From: Nanobdellati archaeon
GTDB lineage: Archaea; B1Sed10-29; JAGVWA01
NCBI GenBank assembly: GCA_018304505.1
Contig: JAGVWA010000004.1
Location: 1-56,236 of the forward strand
DNA: 56,236 nt
Direction of reading: 5' to 3'
In this document: one piece after another, positions 1 to 8,959 of the stretch
Position numbering within the stretch: position 1 is the first letter of the stretch
Layout: each line of letters begins with the position of its first letter
The notes under the pieces: model-generated
The model's database searches: none
The model's input: the letters and a program-made list of their open reading frames with translations, nothing else
What the model was told of the DNA's origin: nothing
Translations under genes and position numbers: made by a program

Positions 1-1440
1 TAGTTTGCGTTTTTTCAAGCCTGCGATTACTTGTTCTCTTACGAGGTCTGTTGTGGTGCGTTGCCTCAGCAGGCTGATTTTTGGCGTGGGTTTGACTCGC
101 TCGATCGCGGTTATGAGTTGCGTTGCGGTTGCTGCGCCGTATTTCTTGATGTAGCCTTCGAGACGCGCGGTGGTTCTTTGCAGCGATTTCAGTTGTGCTG
201 TGGTTGTAATCAGCGTGGGTGCCGGCAATTCAGTCGCTGCGCCTGCCCGTGAGAGCATTTCTTTTTGCTTGGCTAGTTCTGTTTGTTGGGAGAGGGCGAG
301 CTGTATTCTGCTGTAGCGCTCGGCTGTGATCCTTTGCCTGTTCTGGTTTTTTGATAAAGAATTCATAATCAGTGCTTTCTGTTGCGAAAGGAATTGTCGT
401 CCAAGCTCCTCAGAAGTTACCCTTTGCATTGCATCTTCAATTTCTTTTTCTATTTTGGCTTCCCTTGAACTTCCTTGTTTGTACAGTAATAAATCAGTCT
501 GCTCTTCCGCGGCGTAGTCTCTTACTGCTTTTTCGTGTTCTTTGGGTAAAAATGTTTGTTTGAAGAATTCTTTTCTTTGTTTCTCGTCGAGTTCTGTGAA
601 GTGTTGTATTAGTGTTGTGGCTTGTGATTCTAGGCTTTCTTTTGTTTCGGGTTTGGTGGTTTGGAATGGTGCTAGTACTGTTTGAAGTTTTCTGGCGATT
701 GCTTCTCGTTCGGTGAGTTTTTTAAAAGCATTGAGGAATCTGTGTTGTCTTGCTTCTTGGGGTAATTTTTCTATGGATTTTTTGAATTCACTTGCGATAA
801 CGTGTCCAAATTGTAGTTTTATTGTTTCAATAGTTTTCTTTTCTTTCTTGCTCATCTCGATTATTGGTGTTGCTTTGCCTAAGTATAATATGGGTAAGTT
901 CTTCTTTTTTGCGAAAGCTTCTAGTTCTGGTTGTAGGGGGAATCGTGCTAATTCTTTTCTGTTCATCTTGACAAATTCATTAAACGATACGCTCTCGCTT
1001 ACTGTTAAAATCTTAAATTGTTGGAATCTTGTTTGTGCATCTTTCATTTCTTCATTTGCTTCTGCTATCGAATTATCTTCTACCTTTTTTCTTTTGTGGA
1101 GTAATATTGCTCCTGCAATTGCCACTGCGGGTGCCGCTGGTGCTAGAATTGGGGCCATTGCTGACATAAGTAGGATATCTGCGGCGATGACTTTTGCGCC
1201 AAGCGCTGTGGCAATACCTGATGCGGCCCCTATTTTGAGTTTTCTTTGGCGTTTTACATGAATGGGGCCATGGGTATTTTCATATACTTCTCTGAATACA
1301 ATCCTATCTTCTATTGAAGTTAGTAATCGACTTGCCTCTCTGTTTTGAGGGTTTTGTTTTAGTTCGTTCTCTACTTCAGTCTTATTTTTTTCAAGATTGG
1401 CAAATCGATTGATATCTTTTTGAATCTCTTCAGTATTCAT
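1..1440 (-). CDS. Large Lys/Arg/Gln-rich coiled-coil protein with internal hydrophobic segment; partial, runs off the left edge
   Basis: Manual translation from the CAT at 1438-1440 (MNTEEIQKDINRFANLEKNKTEVENELKQNPQNREASRLL...) stays open to base 1; absent from the ORF track because no stop is in the window. Its last ~110 aa match the N-terminal part of the 1658-2761 protein. Confidence 0.8.
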   Translation of the reverse strand, partial: MNTEEIQKDINRFANLEKNKTEVENELKQNPQNREASRLLTSIEDRIVFREVYENTHGPIHVKRQRKLKIGAASGIATALGAKVIAADILLMSAMAPILAPAAPAVAIAGAILLHKRKKVEDNSIAEANEEMKDAQTRFQQFKILTVSESVSFNEFVKMNRKELARFPLQPELEAFAKKKNLPILYLGKATPIIEMSKKEKKTIETIKLQFGHVIASEFKKSIEKLPQEARQHRFLNAFKKLTEREAIARKLQTVLAPFQTTKPETKESLESQATTLIQHFTELDEKQRKEFFKQTFLPKEHEKAVRDYAAEEQTDLLLYKQGSSREAKIEKEIEDAMQRVTSEELGRQFLSQQKALIMNSLSKNQNRQRITAERYSRIQLALSQQTELAKQKEMLSRAGAATELPAPTLITTTAQLKSLQRTTARLEGYIKKYGAATATQLITAIERVKPTPKISLLRQRTTTDLVREQVIAGLKKRKL

Positions 1441-1484
1441 TAATTATTTGAAGGGATTTTGTTTTTTTAATACTTCCGCTAAAA

Positions 1485-1691
1485 TTAGATGCATTCTAGG
1501 TCTGCTTCGAGACGAGCTTTGCTAGCTTCTAATGAGGCCTCTTTTCCATCAAGGAAAGCGCGCATTAATGGACTCATCTCTGCCTCCAAGCGTTCTTCTT
1601 CTTGTTTTTGGGCTAGTCGTTCTGCTCGGCGGCGAGCTGCTATCCTATCTGTAATGCTTACGTATTCGTTTGTTTCTGTTGTTTGCCACAT
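1485..1691 (-). CDS. Small Met-Trp-initiated protein (MWQTTETNEYVSITDRIAAR...)
   Basis: ORF track; ATGTGG start preceded by AATGATGATTAT; overlaps the 3' end of the 367-aa ORF in another frame. Confidence 0.55.
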   Translation of the reverse strand: MWQTTETNEYVSITDRIAARRRAERLAQKQEEERLEAEMSPLMRAFLDGKEASLEASKARLEADLECI

Positions 1692-2761
1692 ATAATCATC
1701 ATTCCGTTATTTTTGGCTTTCGCTGTTATTGTTGTACCTAGTATACTTTGCGTAGCGCAGGTACTTAAAACTGTCGGTTGAAGTTCGGTGATTGTCGAAA
1801 AGAAAATCATCTCGTTTCCTGGCTCCGCGTAGCCGATGAAGCGTGCTTGTTTCAGTACTTTGCCTTGTCCTTGTTGTCTTTCTCTTTCGCGTGCGTATTC
1901 TTGTGGTGTTGGTGGCCTCATCGGCGTGGGTCTTGCAGGGGTTTGTGGGGTTGCGATTGTTCCTCTTTGGTGCCGTGCCGCGAGTTGGCGTGCTTGTCGT
2001 GACGCGTTTTCGTGCATTCTTAATGGGGGCGTGGGGACTGGTCGTAGTCCGAGTGTGATTTGTCTGGCGCCGAGTGTGATTTGTCTGGCGTGTTCGCGTG
2101 CGAGTTGTGCTGGTGTTGGTGTGGGTGGTGTGTATGTTGGTGGTTTTTGGGTGGGTGGTGCTTGTCGTTGGGGAACAGCCGATGGCCGTCTTTGGGGGGT
2201 AAGTGCGGGGGTTTGGGTTGGTCGTGCTTGTTGCGTGGCTCGTTTTTGTTGCTTTAGTGCTCGTCGCTCCTCTTTGATTTTTCGTCTGGCGTTAAGTTGT
2301 TTCAGGTTTTCCAGTGCTTCTTCCGCGTTGTTTTTTTGTCTTAGCACTTCGTTGACTTGTCCTAAGTATGTGGCGCGTTGCGTTTCAAGTTTCCTTTTTT
2401 TCAAGCCCGCAATTACTTGTTCTCTTACGAGGTCTGTTGTGGTGCGTTGCCTCAGTATGCTGATTTTTGGCGTGGGTTTGACTCGTTCGATTGCGGTTAT
2501 GAGTTGTGTTGCGGTTGCTGCGCCGTATTTCTTGATGTATTTTTCTAGTCGTGTGGTGGTTCTTTGTAGTGATTTGAGTTGTGTTGTGGTAGTGATGAGT
2601 GTTGGTTTTGTTGGTTGTGGTGTTGCGCCTGCTCGTGTGAGTATTTGGCTTTGTTTGGTTAGTTCTGTTTGTTGGGAGAGGGCGAGTTGGGTTTGGTCAT
2701 GTCTTTGGCGTGTTATTTGTGGAGTTGATTCCCGTTTCTTTATAAAGGTGTCTGCTAGCAA
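1658..2761 (-). CDS. Thr/Pro/Arg/Gln-rich coiled-coil protein, paralog of the left-edge ORF
   Basis: 367-aa ORF; region around 2395-2700 is highly similar at nucleotide level to 1-300. Confidence 0.7.
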   Translation of the reverse strand: MLADTFIKKRESTPQITRQRHDQTQLALSQQTELTKQSQILTRAGATPQPTKPTLITTTTQLKSLQRTTTRLEKYIKKYGAATATQLITAIERVKPTPKISILRQRTTTDLVREQVIAGLKKRKLETQRATYLGQVNEVLRQKNNAEEALENLKQLNARRKIKEERRALKQQKRATQQARPTQTPALTPQRRPSAVPQRQAPPTQKPPTYTPPTPTPAQLAREHARQITLGARQITLGLRPVPTPPLRMHENASRQARQLAARHQRGTIATPQTPARPTPMRPPTPQEYARERERQQGQGKVLKQARFIGYAEPGNEMIFFSTITELQPTVLSTCATQSILGTTITAKAKNNGMMIICGKQQKQTNT

Positions 2762-2951
2762 TAGGAACTTTTGCCTTTAAGTGCCTAATGGCACTAGGAA
2801 CCTTTTTAAATGCGGTTATAGGTTTAAACGCTAGTATACCTCCAAGTAGTATACTTGAAAGTATACTAACTGGGATTTAGCTGGGAAGTGTGTGGTACGT
2901 TAATGGTATTTAAATAGTACGTGTTTCATAATAGGTACCCGAGTTGATTAA

Positions 2952-3569
2952 ATGGAAGCGGTAAAGGACATGCCAAAGTTAGAATCGCCATTCGTGCGCG
3001 CCGAGAATGATAAGGGGGAGTATGTAGTAACCCCACAGGTTGCTGAGGGCATGGACTGGGTTTTTACTGATGATGGTGTCTTGGCTACGGAGAAATTGCA
3101 TGGCACGAACGTTTCGATTGTTATCGAAAATGGAATGATTGCGAGCGTTTGGAACAGGACCGAGAGGCTGCCTTTTTTTAACAAGGGCAAGCAGCACATT
3201 ATCCAGGGTGTGATAGAAGCTTACAGCAGGGGGTATTGTGATTTGCCTGATGGCCAGTGGTTTGGGGAATTAATCGGCGAAAAAGTTAATGGTAATCCGT
3301 ATGGCATTACAGGGCACTTATGGTTGCCTTTTGACAAGTACTGCAAGACGCATTTGGCTTACAAGTCATGGGGTAAGTACCCGAAGGACTTTGGCGCGAT
3401 TAGCGATTGGTTCAAGGGATTGCAGCCCTTGTATTGCTGGAAACTCAGGGGGCAGAGCGAGCAGCCGCAGTTTGTCGAGGGTGTAGTGTTCCATCATCCT
3501 GACGGCAGAATGGCTAAACTCAGGAAGGACATGTTTTCGTGGTATGATGGAAAAAGGCACAACACCTGA
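2952..3569 (+). CDS. RNA ligase-like protein (Rnl2-type nucleotidyltransferase)
   Basis: KxxG motif (ATEKLHGTNVSIVI), FGELIGEKV, EGVVFHHPDGRMAKLRKDMF (motif IV/V-like). Confidence 0.75.
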   Translation: MEAVKDMPKLESPFVRAENDKGEYVVTPQVAEGMDWVFTDDGVLATEKLHGTNVSIVIENGMIASVWNRTERLPFFNKGKQHIIQGVIEAYSRGYCDLPDGQWFGELIGEKVNGNPYGITGHLWLPFDKYCKTHLAYKSWGKYPKDFGAISDWFKGLQPLYCWKLRGQSEQPQFVEGVVFHHPDGRMAKLRKDMFSWYDGKRHNT

Positions 3570-3755
3570 GCTGTTTGTCTAGTGGCATTGTTTGCTAACG
3601 CGAGCCAGTTCTGCGTTAACTGTACTTAACACAGAATCGATTCTAGGTTAAGCACGCATGGCACGGCGCAAAAATCAAGGGGCGCACACCAACGCAATTT
3701 GACTGTGCAGCTTATAAAGTATTAAATAGTCGCGAGGGCATAATAGCAGCTAGTT

Positions 3756-5075
3756 ATGGATAATAGTTATGTTGTTCAGGATACACGCAATGGAGGATAC
3801 CCATATATTAGCCACCAGTTTATTGTGGTTAAAGAGCCGGGTGGAGGTATCATCTATTCAAAGGAGTTTGGAAGATCCATTGCTGAAATAAACGATGCTA
3901 GTTTTGAACTGCTTTCTCACTGCACCGGAAATAACATCCTGCAGGACATAATAACCAAATACAGATGCACAGAAGCAAGCACAGTCATAGATGAATGCAT
4001 CAGCAAAGGAGTCCTATCATTTTCAGGCTTTCCAGCCTTGAAAAGCCCGGTTAACATAATCAATAAGCGCGAGTACAACCCGCACACGGTCCACATAGAA
4101 TTAACAAAAAAATGCAACTTGAGGTGTGTGTATTGTTACAATGCCTCAGGTGAGCCTCTAGAGGATGAATTATCTACCAAAGACTTTTTGCGGGTTTTGG
4201 AGATTCTCAAAAAACAAGGTGTTTTAGCAGTAACATTTACTGGCGGCGAACCATTTACAAAAAAAGACGTCATGATTATCCTGGAAGAGGCTCTAAAACA
4301 CTTCGACGTATCTATAATGACTAATGGGCAATTGCTTGGAAACGACGAGTGGTTTAACTCACTAACAGAACATGAAAAAAGCCTATTAAAAAAAGTCATT
4401 TTTTACCAGATATCGCTTGACAGCCTAAACAAAGAAAAAAATGACGCATATCGGGGCAAAGGAACCTATGACAACGTTGAAAGGGCAGTCAAACGCTTAC
4501 GGAACATGGGTCCTAGAATAACAATATCCGCAACCATAACACAGGAAACCCTTAAGGATTTACCAGAGATGGAACAACAACTAAAGAAATGGGGCGTAAA
4601 ACTAACAATGGGCGCCTTAGAATACCGAGGAAGGGCCAAACATAATAACATGAAAAATCAAATAATTCCCATAGATATTCTAAACGAATTCTCAAGTGAT
4701 GAACCTAACATACACACGGAAAAATACGTGTACTGCAACGCAATTCGTGGAACATTCACGATTAGGTCAAATGGCTTCATTAAACCATGCACCATCTCCT
4801 CAGAGGTATTCAAGGTGTTTAACAAGAACCTATGTGAATCATTGCATATATTTGAATTGGAAGATAAAGAACTTCCCCAGACCGGCTTCTTCAAACTACT
4901 GCGCACACTCTATTACTTTATTCCATCTAAAGAGGAATGCGGGAACTGTGAAAACTATTCATCCTACTGCAAGAATTGCGGTCTGGCTCCACATTACATG
5001 AAGCAGCAAGGATTGTGTAAAAAACTAGGAGGTAACATAAATGAAGTCGCCCAAAATAGATTGGTTAATCATTGA
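3756..5075 (+). CDS. Radical SAM/SPASM peptide-modifying enzyme with N-terminal PqqD-like region
   Basis: CNLRCVYC (CxxxCxxC), TFTGGEPF, C-terminal Cys cluster CGNCENYSSYCKNCGLAPHYMKQQGLC. Confidence 0.85.
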   Translation: MDNSYVVQDTRNGGYPYISHQFIVVKEPGGGIIYSKEFGRSIAEINDASFELLSHCTGNNILQDIITKYRCTEASTVIDECISKGVLSFSGFPALKSPVNIINKREYNPHTVHIELTKKCNLRCVYCYNASGEPLEDELSTKDFLRVLEILKKQGVLAVTFTGGEPFTKKDVMIILEEALKHFDVSIMTNGQLLGNDEWFNSLTEHEKSLLKKVIFYQISLDSLNKEKNDAYRGKGTYDNVERAVKRLRNMGPRITISATITQETLKDLPEMEQQLKKWGVKLTMGALEYRGRAKHNNMKNQIIPIDILNEFSSDEPNIHTEKYVYCNAIRGTFTIRSNGFIKPCTISSEVFKVFNKNLCESLHIFELEDKELPQTGFFKLLRTLYYFIPSKEECGNCENYSSYCKNCGLAPHYMKQQGLCKKLGGNINEVAQNRLVNH

Positions 5076-5187
5076 GGATGCCTATCGGAATCTAGAGTTG
5101 AATGGAAAATGTAGCGCAAAACCATGCAACGGCGGTTGCTCTGCAAAGCTCGCCAACTCAAAATTCCTGAAAAATATACTAGGTTAA
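5041..5187 (+). CDS. Candidate RiPP precursor peptide (48 aa, Cys-rich core)
   Basis: MKSPKIDWLIIEDAYRNLELNGKCSAKPCNGGCSAKLANSKFLKNILG; strong SD GGAGGT upstream; overlaps rSAM 3' end; below ORF-track size cutoff. Confidence 0.6.
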   Translation: MKSPKIDWLIIEDAYRNLELNGKCSAKPCNGGCSAKLANSKFLKNILG

Positions 5188-5190
5188 ACA

Positions 5191-6240
5191 ATGATCATTA
5201 AAGGAACACCGGCAAGCCCGGGCATATTTACTGGAAAGGCTTACACTGCAAAGTATGAACCAGAAGACATCGACAACATTACTGATGAAACAGTGTTAGT
5301 AGGAAAAAGTTTCTGGATAGACGATGATTTACTGTTGTACAAGGCCCGGGCTGTGGTGACAGAAACCGGGGGCATGCTCTGCCACGCCGCAATAGTTGCC
5401 AGGGAACTTGGCAAGCCGTGCGTTGTAGGAATCAACGACCTGCTGTCCATCGTCAGTGCTGGCGACACTATAATTGTAGACGGGACTAACGGACAGATCA
5501 CAATAGAAAAAAACAACCTGCAGAGGGGCATGCTAGAAAACCCCGGCTACATAGACTTCATAGACAATATGAAACCCGAACCATACAAGAACATCACGGT
5601 GTACACTGAAAAATACAACGGCAAGCTCTACTTGTACTTTCCGAAAACAGACCAGAAAACAAAAGACGCGGCACTACAACACTTCAAAAAGCAGTACTCT
5701 GTCATGCAAGTGCTCGAGGCAGAGCCAAAACCGCCTGCGGTAGTGATAGAAAAGTACTCGTATTTCAAGATACATTTGGAAAACATGCAAAATAATGAGT
5801 ATGCACAGGACTACAACGAATCTATAAATATAGCAGAGAAAATGGACACAAGGAAAATAGAATCGTTTGCAAACACCGTGTACCAGAAGGCCTTTAAGCA
5901 CCTCGAAAAGTGCCTTGAACATGACGACAACAGAAACAAAAAGCAAGCACATGAACACATGAATCTATTCACAGGATACTTTGAACAGATCTCGAAAGTC
6001 AACCTGGCAAGGAAAACATTTGAACAGCTCAAGAAACAGTTCGCGGATGCTCATGAACTTGAGAACTTTCTCGTGAAGGCAGATCACGGAAAACCAGTTC
6101 CTGGGAAGCAGCACGAGCTAGAAGTTTATGCCTTGGTAAAGAAACTGCTCAATAAGAAGAGGGACGAGATAATTTTCAACAACAAGTCGCTCAAGCAACT
6201 GCAAGACCATGCATGGAAAAGGGAGATCTACTTCGGTTGA
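5191..6240 (+). CDS. PEP-utilizer phosphohistidine swivel domain fused to helical C-terminal region
   Basis: TETGGMLCHAAIVARELGKPCVVGI (catalytic His motif of PEP-utilizing mobile domain). Confidence 0.8.
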   Translation: MIIKGTPASPGIFTGKAYTAKYEPEDIDNITDETVLVGKSFWIDDDLLLYKARAVVTETGGMLCHAAIVARELGKPCVVGINDLLSIVSAGDTIIVDGTNGQITIEKNNLQRGMLENPGYIDFIDNMKPEPYKNITVYTEKYNGKLYLYFPKTDQKTKDAALQHFKKQYSVMQVLEAEPKPPAVVIEKYSYFKIHLENMQNNEYAQDYNESINIAEKMDTRKIESFANTVYQKAFKHLEKCLEHDDNRNKKQAHEHMNLFTGYFEQISKVNLARKTFEQLKKQFADAHELENFLVKADHGKPVPGKQHELEVYALVKKLLNKKRDEIIFNNKSLKQLQDHAWKREIYFG

Positions 6241-6332
6241 TCAGGCCTGCTCCAAATCAATTCGTGTAAATTAAGTTTTCAGTAGACGATTTTATGGGTT
6301 GGCCGGCTTTGTCGGGCCCGGCGTTTTATTCT

Positions 6333-7286
6333 TTATGTTTTGGTTGTCTGCATTGTGATTTCCATTTTGTTGTGGGGCAAGTGTTTAAATTTAAAGTCTT
6401 TAAAGTCTTTTTTTAGCAGCTCTTTTACTGTGTCGATGTAATGAAAAACATTTCGCGATGGGCACTTAATAGTCATGACGCATGGTGCTTTTGGTTTAAT
6501 GAATTTGCTCAGCACTAGCATTATTCCCGCAGACTCGCGCGGGTGTAGGTTCATGTCGTTTACCAGCATGTCGAATTTTTCTTTTGGGGCGAAATCTTCT
6601 GCCCGTATCTGAAGGTATTGAATGTTCTTGTCATTGGCCAGAGTCGGATCAAGTTTTCCGGGGTCGATAGCTGTAACCTTGATTCCACGTTTGCTGAGTT
6701 CGTTACTGAATCCGCCAGGGGCTGCGCCGATGTCTAATGCAGTTTTTACATTTTGTAAGTCAAGGTTGAAATAATTAATGGCCTCTCTGAGCTTCAATTG
6801 CGATCGGTTTATTATCTCCTCATTGTCGTTGGCATTGGTGTCCGTGTTGCTTGGGTTTTTTGTTGGTTTGGATTTTGTAATGAATGCGGTGTTCTGGGCT
6901 AGCGTGAGCAATATTACAGCCGTGGGGTTTTTTCTGTCAACTATAAATCCGTCTTGTTCTAATTTGGTTCCAACTTGCACTTCTATGTCGCGGCTGTTTT
7001 TTTCTATGGTTGTTATTGTAAAGTCTTTGTTTCCGTGAATGCGGCATTTGATGGCAAATCCTTCTGTTTTATCGAGCAGGTTTTTTATTGACTGCACAAT
7101 TTGGTCTACGTCGATTGGTTCTATGGCGTCAACTTTGTAGATGCCGTGCGATAGGATTAGTTCCGGGGTCGTTGGGGATTCTAAAAGCAGTAGCCCCCGG
7201 GCAAGCGTTTCGAATTTGTTTGGCTCTATTTCCTTTGCAATCTCACTAATGAAGAGGGGTTGATACGTCACTAGGTATTTGTTCAT
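6333..7286 (-). CDS. FtsJ/RrmJ-like SAM-dependent RNA methyltransferase
   Basis: ALDIGAAPGGFSNELSKRG, VTAIDPGKLD, DMLVNDMN. Confidence 0.75.
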   Translation of the reverse strand: MNKYLVTYQPLFISEIAKEIEPNKFETLARGLLLLESPTTPELILSHGIYKVDAIEPIDVDQIVQSIKNLLDKTEGFAIKCRIHGNKDFTITTIEKNSRDIEVQVGTKLEQDGFIVDRKNPTAVILLTLAQNTAFITKSKPTKNPSNTDTNANDNEEIINRSQLKLREAINYFNLDLQNVKTALDIGAAPGGFSNELSKRGIKVTAIDPGKLDPTLANDKNIQYLQIRAEDFAPKEKFDMLVNDMNLHPRESAGIMLVLSKFIKPKAPCVMTIKCPSRNVFHYIDTVKELLKKDFKDFKFKHLPHNKMEITMQTTKT

Positions 7287-7500
7287 TTTCCAAAACTTCC
7301 ATTTCTTTGAGATCCTCTATAAACATGCTCAGTTCTTGTTTGTTTATGCTAGTTGGTATTATAGAGTCTGTTCCATTTTTTAATTGGTTTAGGATGTTTA
7401 AGTATTTATTATCAAGTTTAAAGTACTGCAAAGTATCTACGCGGCATAGTAGGGTATAGTCCCCCTCTTTCCTAAAGCGAGTGTGTTTTGTTAGTTTCAT
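7246..7500 (-). CDS. Stand-alone PqqD-like RiPP recognition element protein
   Basis: 84 aa, TRFRKEGDYTLLCRVDTLQYFKLDNKYLNILNQLKNGTDS...FIEDLKEMEVLE, PqqD-like pattern; next to rSAM/SPASM gene. Confidence 0.6.
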   Translation of the reverse strand: MKLTKHTRFRKEGDYTLLCRVDTLQYFKLDNKYLNILNQLKNGTDSIIPTSINKQELSMFIEDLKEMEVLENEQIPSDVSTPLH

Positions 7501-7524
7501 TGAGCATCCTTGTATTTGGGGTGA

Positions 7525-8673
7525 TTAGTTGGTCCGGTTGTTTAGTATCCTTAAGCCTGTTTGTTGGCTTATTAAGGGGGTTGTGTTCTTCTTTAATCCA
7601 AGTTTTTCATTCATTGAATTACATATCAGCGGCGCTTGTGTTGGCTCGCCATAGTATTGGAAGATTTGGGCGACGCAGCGATTGCAGCTTTCCGAGTTTC
7701 TACAACCAGAGCAACCCATTGTTTGATAAGATCTGAATTCGTTGAATTCAGGGCCATTCCAGATCTCTTTTAGGCTGCTGTTTTTGATGTTTGGAAAATT
7801 CATGTATTTTTCGTGCATTGTTATTCGTGTTAATGTGCAGGGGGAGACTGTGCCGTCAGCATGGATTTCGCAGTGGGCAGTAGCAGCGCCGCAGTCAAAC
7901 GAAAAATCACTAAGTTCTGATTCTTCAAGGACGAGGTCGACTGCTTTTACTAATATGCCTTGTTGTTCGAGTTCTTTGACGATTTGTTTGATTTCGGTAG
8001 AGTACTCGCTCATGGGCTCGAACAAATATTGGTTATCATTAGCTCTGCCGTTTTCAGTTATCGGAGAGAGATACCATGCTGCTGGTTTTAGTGTAAGTAT
8101 CACGTTTTTCATCTTGTCTAGATTTTCGAGGATATCTTTGTGTAGCGATGTGGCGATTGTCAAGGGATATCCTCTTTCTGCAAAGAATTTTATGGCGTGA
8201 AAGGTTTGGTTAAACACAGCTTCTTTTCGAAGTGCTGTTGGGCCTTTTCTGATAACCCCATGGGACTCAGCGTCATATCCATCGAGGCTTATCTTGACGC
8301 CAATTAGGTATTCCCCCTTTGAATGGATATATTCTAGTAAAGAGTTGTTCATTAGGCCGTTTGTTGTGAGCATATAATGTACCTGGTGTTGGTCTAGGTA
8401 TTCTAGAATATCTTTGAAATAGGGGGATTGAGTTGGCTCTCCACCGCAAAGGTTTACATAGAAAATGTTTAAGTCAGCGATTTCCCGTATTACCCGCTTA
8501 AAATCATCTCTGCTTAGTTCGTTTTCTTTTTCTTCGCCAAAAAACCCATAGCAATGTGTACATCGCAGATTGCATTTTTCAGTTAAGTTTAAATAAAGAA
8601 AACTAGGAACTGAAAGCTTTTCAGTAGTTTCTGCCATTTGCTTACAGCCTCTATTAATACTGGTTTTGATCAC
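7525..8673 (-). CDS. Radical SAM/SPASM protein
   Basis: CNLRCTHC, LCGGEP, SPASM-like Cys pattern CEIHADGTVSPC...CSGCRNSESCNRC. Confidence 0.85.
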   Translation of the reverse strand: MIKTSINRGCKQMAETTEKLSVPSFLYLNLTEKCNLRCTHCYGFFGEEKENELSRDDFKRVIREIADLNIFYVNLCGGEPTQSPYFKDILEYLDQHQVHYMLTTNGLMNNSLLEYIHSKGEYLIGVKISLDGYDAESHGVIRKGPTALRKEAVFNQTFHAIKFFAERGYPLTIATSLHKDILENLDKMKNVILTLKPAAWYLSPITENGRANDNQYLFEPMSEYSTEIKQIVKELEQQGILVKAVDLVLEESELSDFSFDCGAATAHCEIHADGTVSPCTLTRITMHEKYMNFPNIKNSSLKEIWNGPEFNEFRSYQTMGCSGCRNSESCNRCVAQIFQYYGEPTQAPLICNSMNEKLGLKKNTTPLISQQTGLRILNNRTN

Positions 8674-8788
8674 ATTGGTTGATGGTTGTGTTTTGGATGA
8701 GTTTTAAAGTTGGTATTTTTGCTTTCTTGGTTGCCATTGTTGTTGCCAATCCAAGGGTATTTGCTTTTAAGGAAGTTTGTGTTACCAT
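8654..8788 (-). CDS. Candidate RiPP precursor peptide (44 aa)
   Basis: Manual translation MVTQTSLKANTLGLATTMATKKAKIPTLKLIQNTTINQCDQNQY immediately upstream of and overlapping the rSAM gene. Confidence 0.45.
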   Translation of the reverse strand: MVTQTSLKANTLGLATTMATKKAKIPTLKLIQNTTINQCDQNQY

Positions 8789-8959
8789 AGCTTTATTCTA
8801 TTTTTTAGATTAATAATTGTTTCCACGCTAATTGCCGAATTCGTGAGCTAGACAAGGATACCTGTGCCCGTAGAGGGGTATAACTGTTTGGCTTGATTGC
8901 CGTTGCATTAGTATCCTGCTTACTGAAGCATGTTTTTAAACTTGTGGCGTTTATTTGGC

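Noticed and set aside
713-1261. 182-aa plus-strand ORF
   Set aside because: Antisense shadow of the long open minus-strand coiled-coil ORF (1-1440), whose codon pattern and paralog support it.
1836-2780. 314-aa plus-strand Cys/Val-rich ORF
   Set aside because: Antisense of the 367-aa minus ORF; composition (Cys/Ser/Val/Phe-rich) is typical of a shadow frame.
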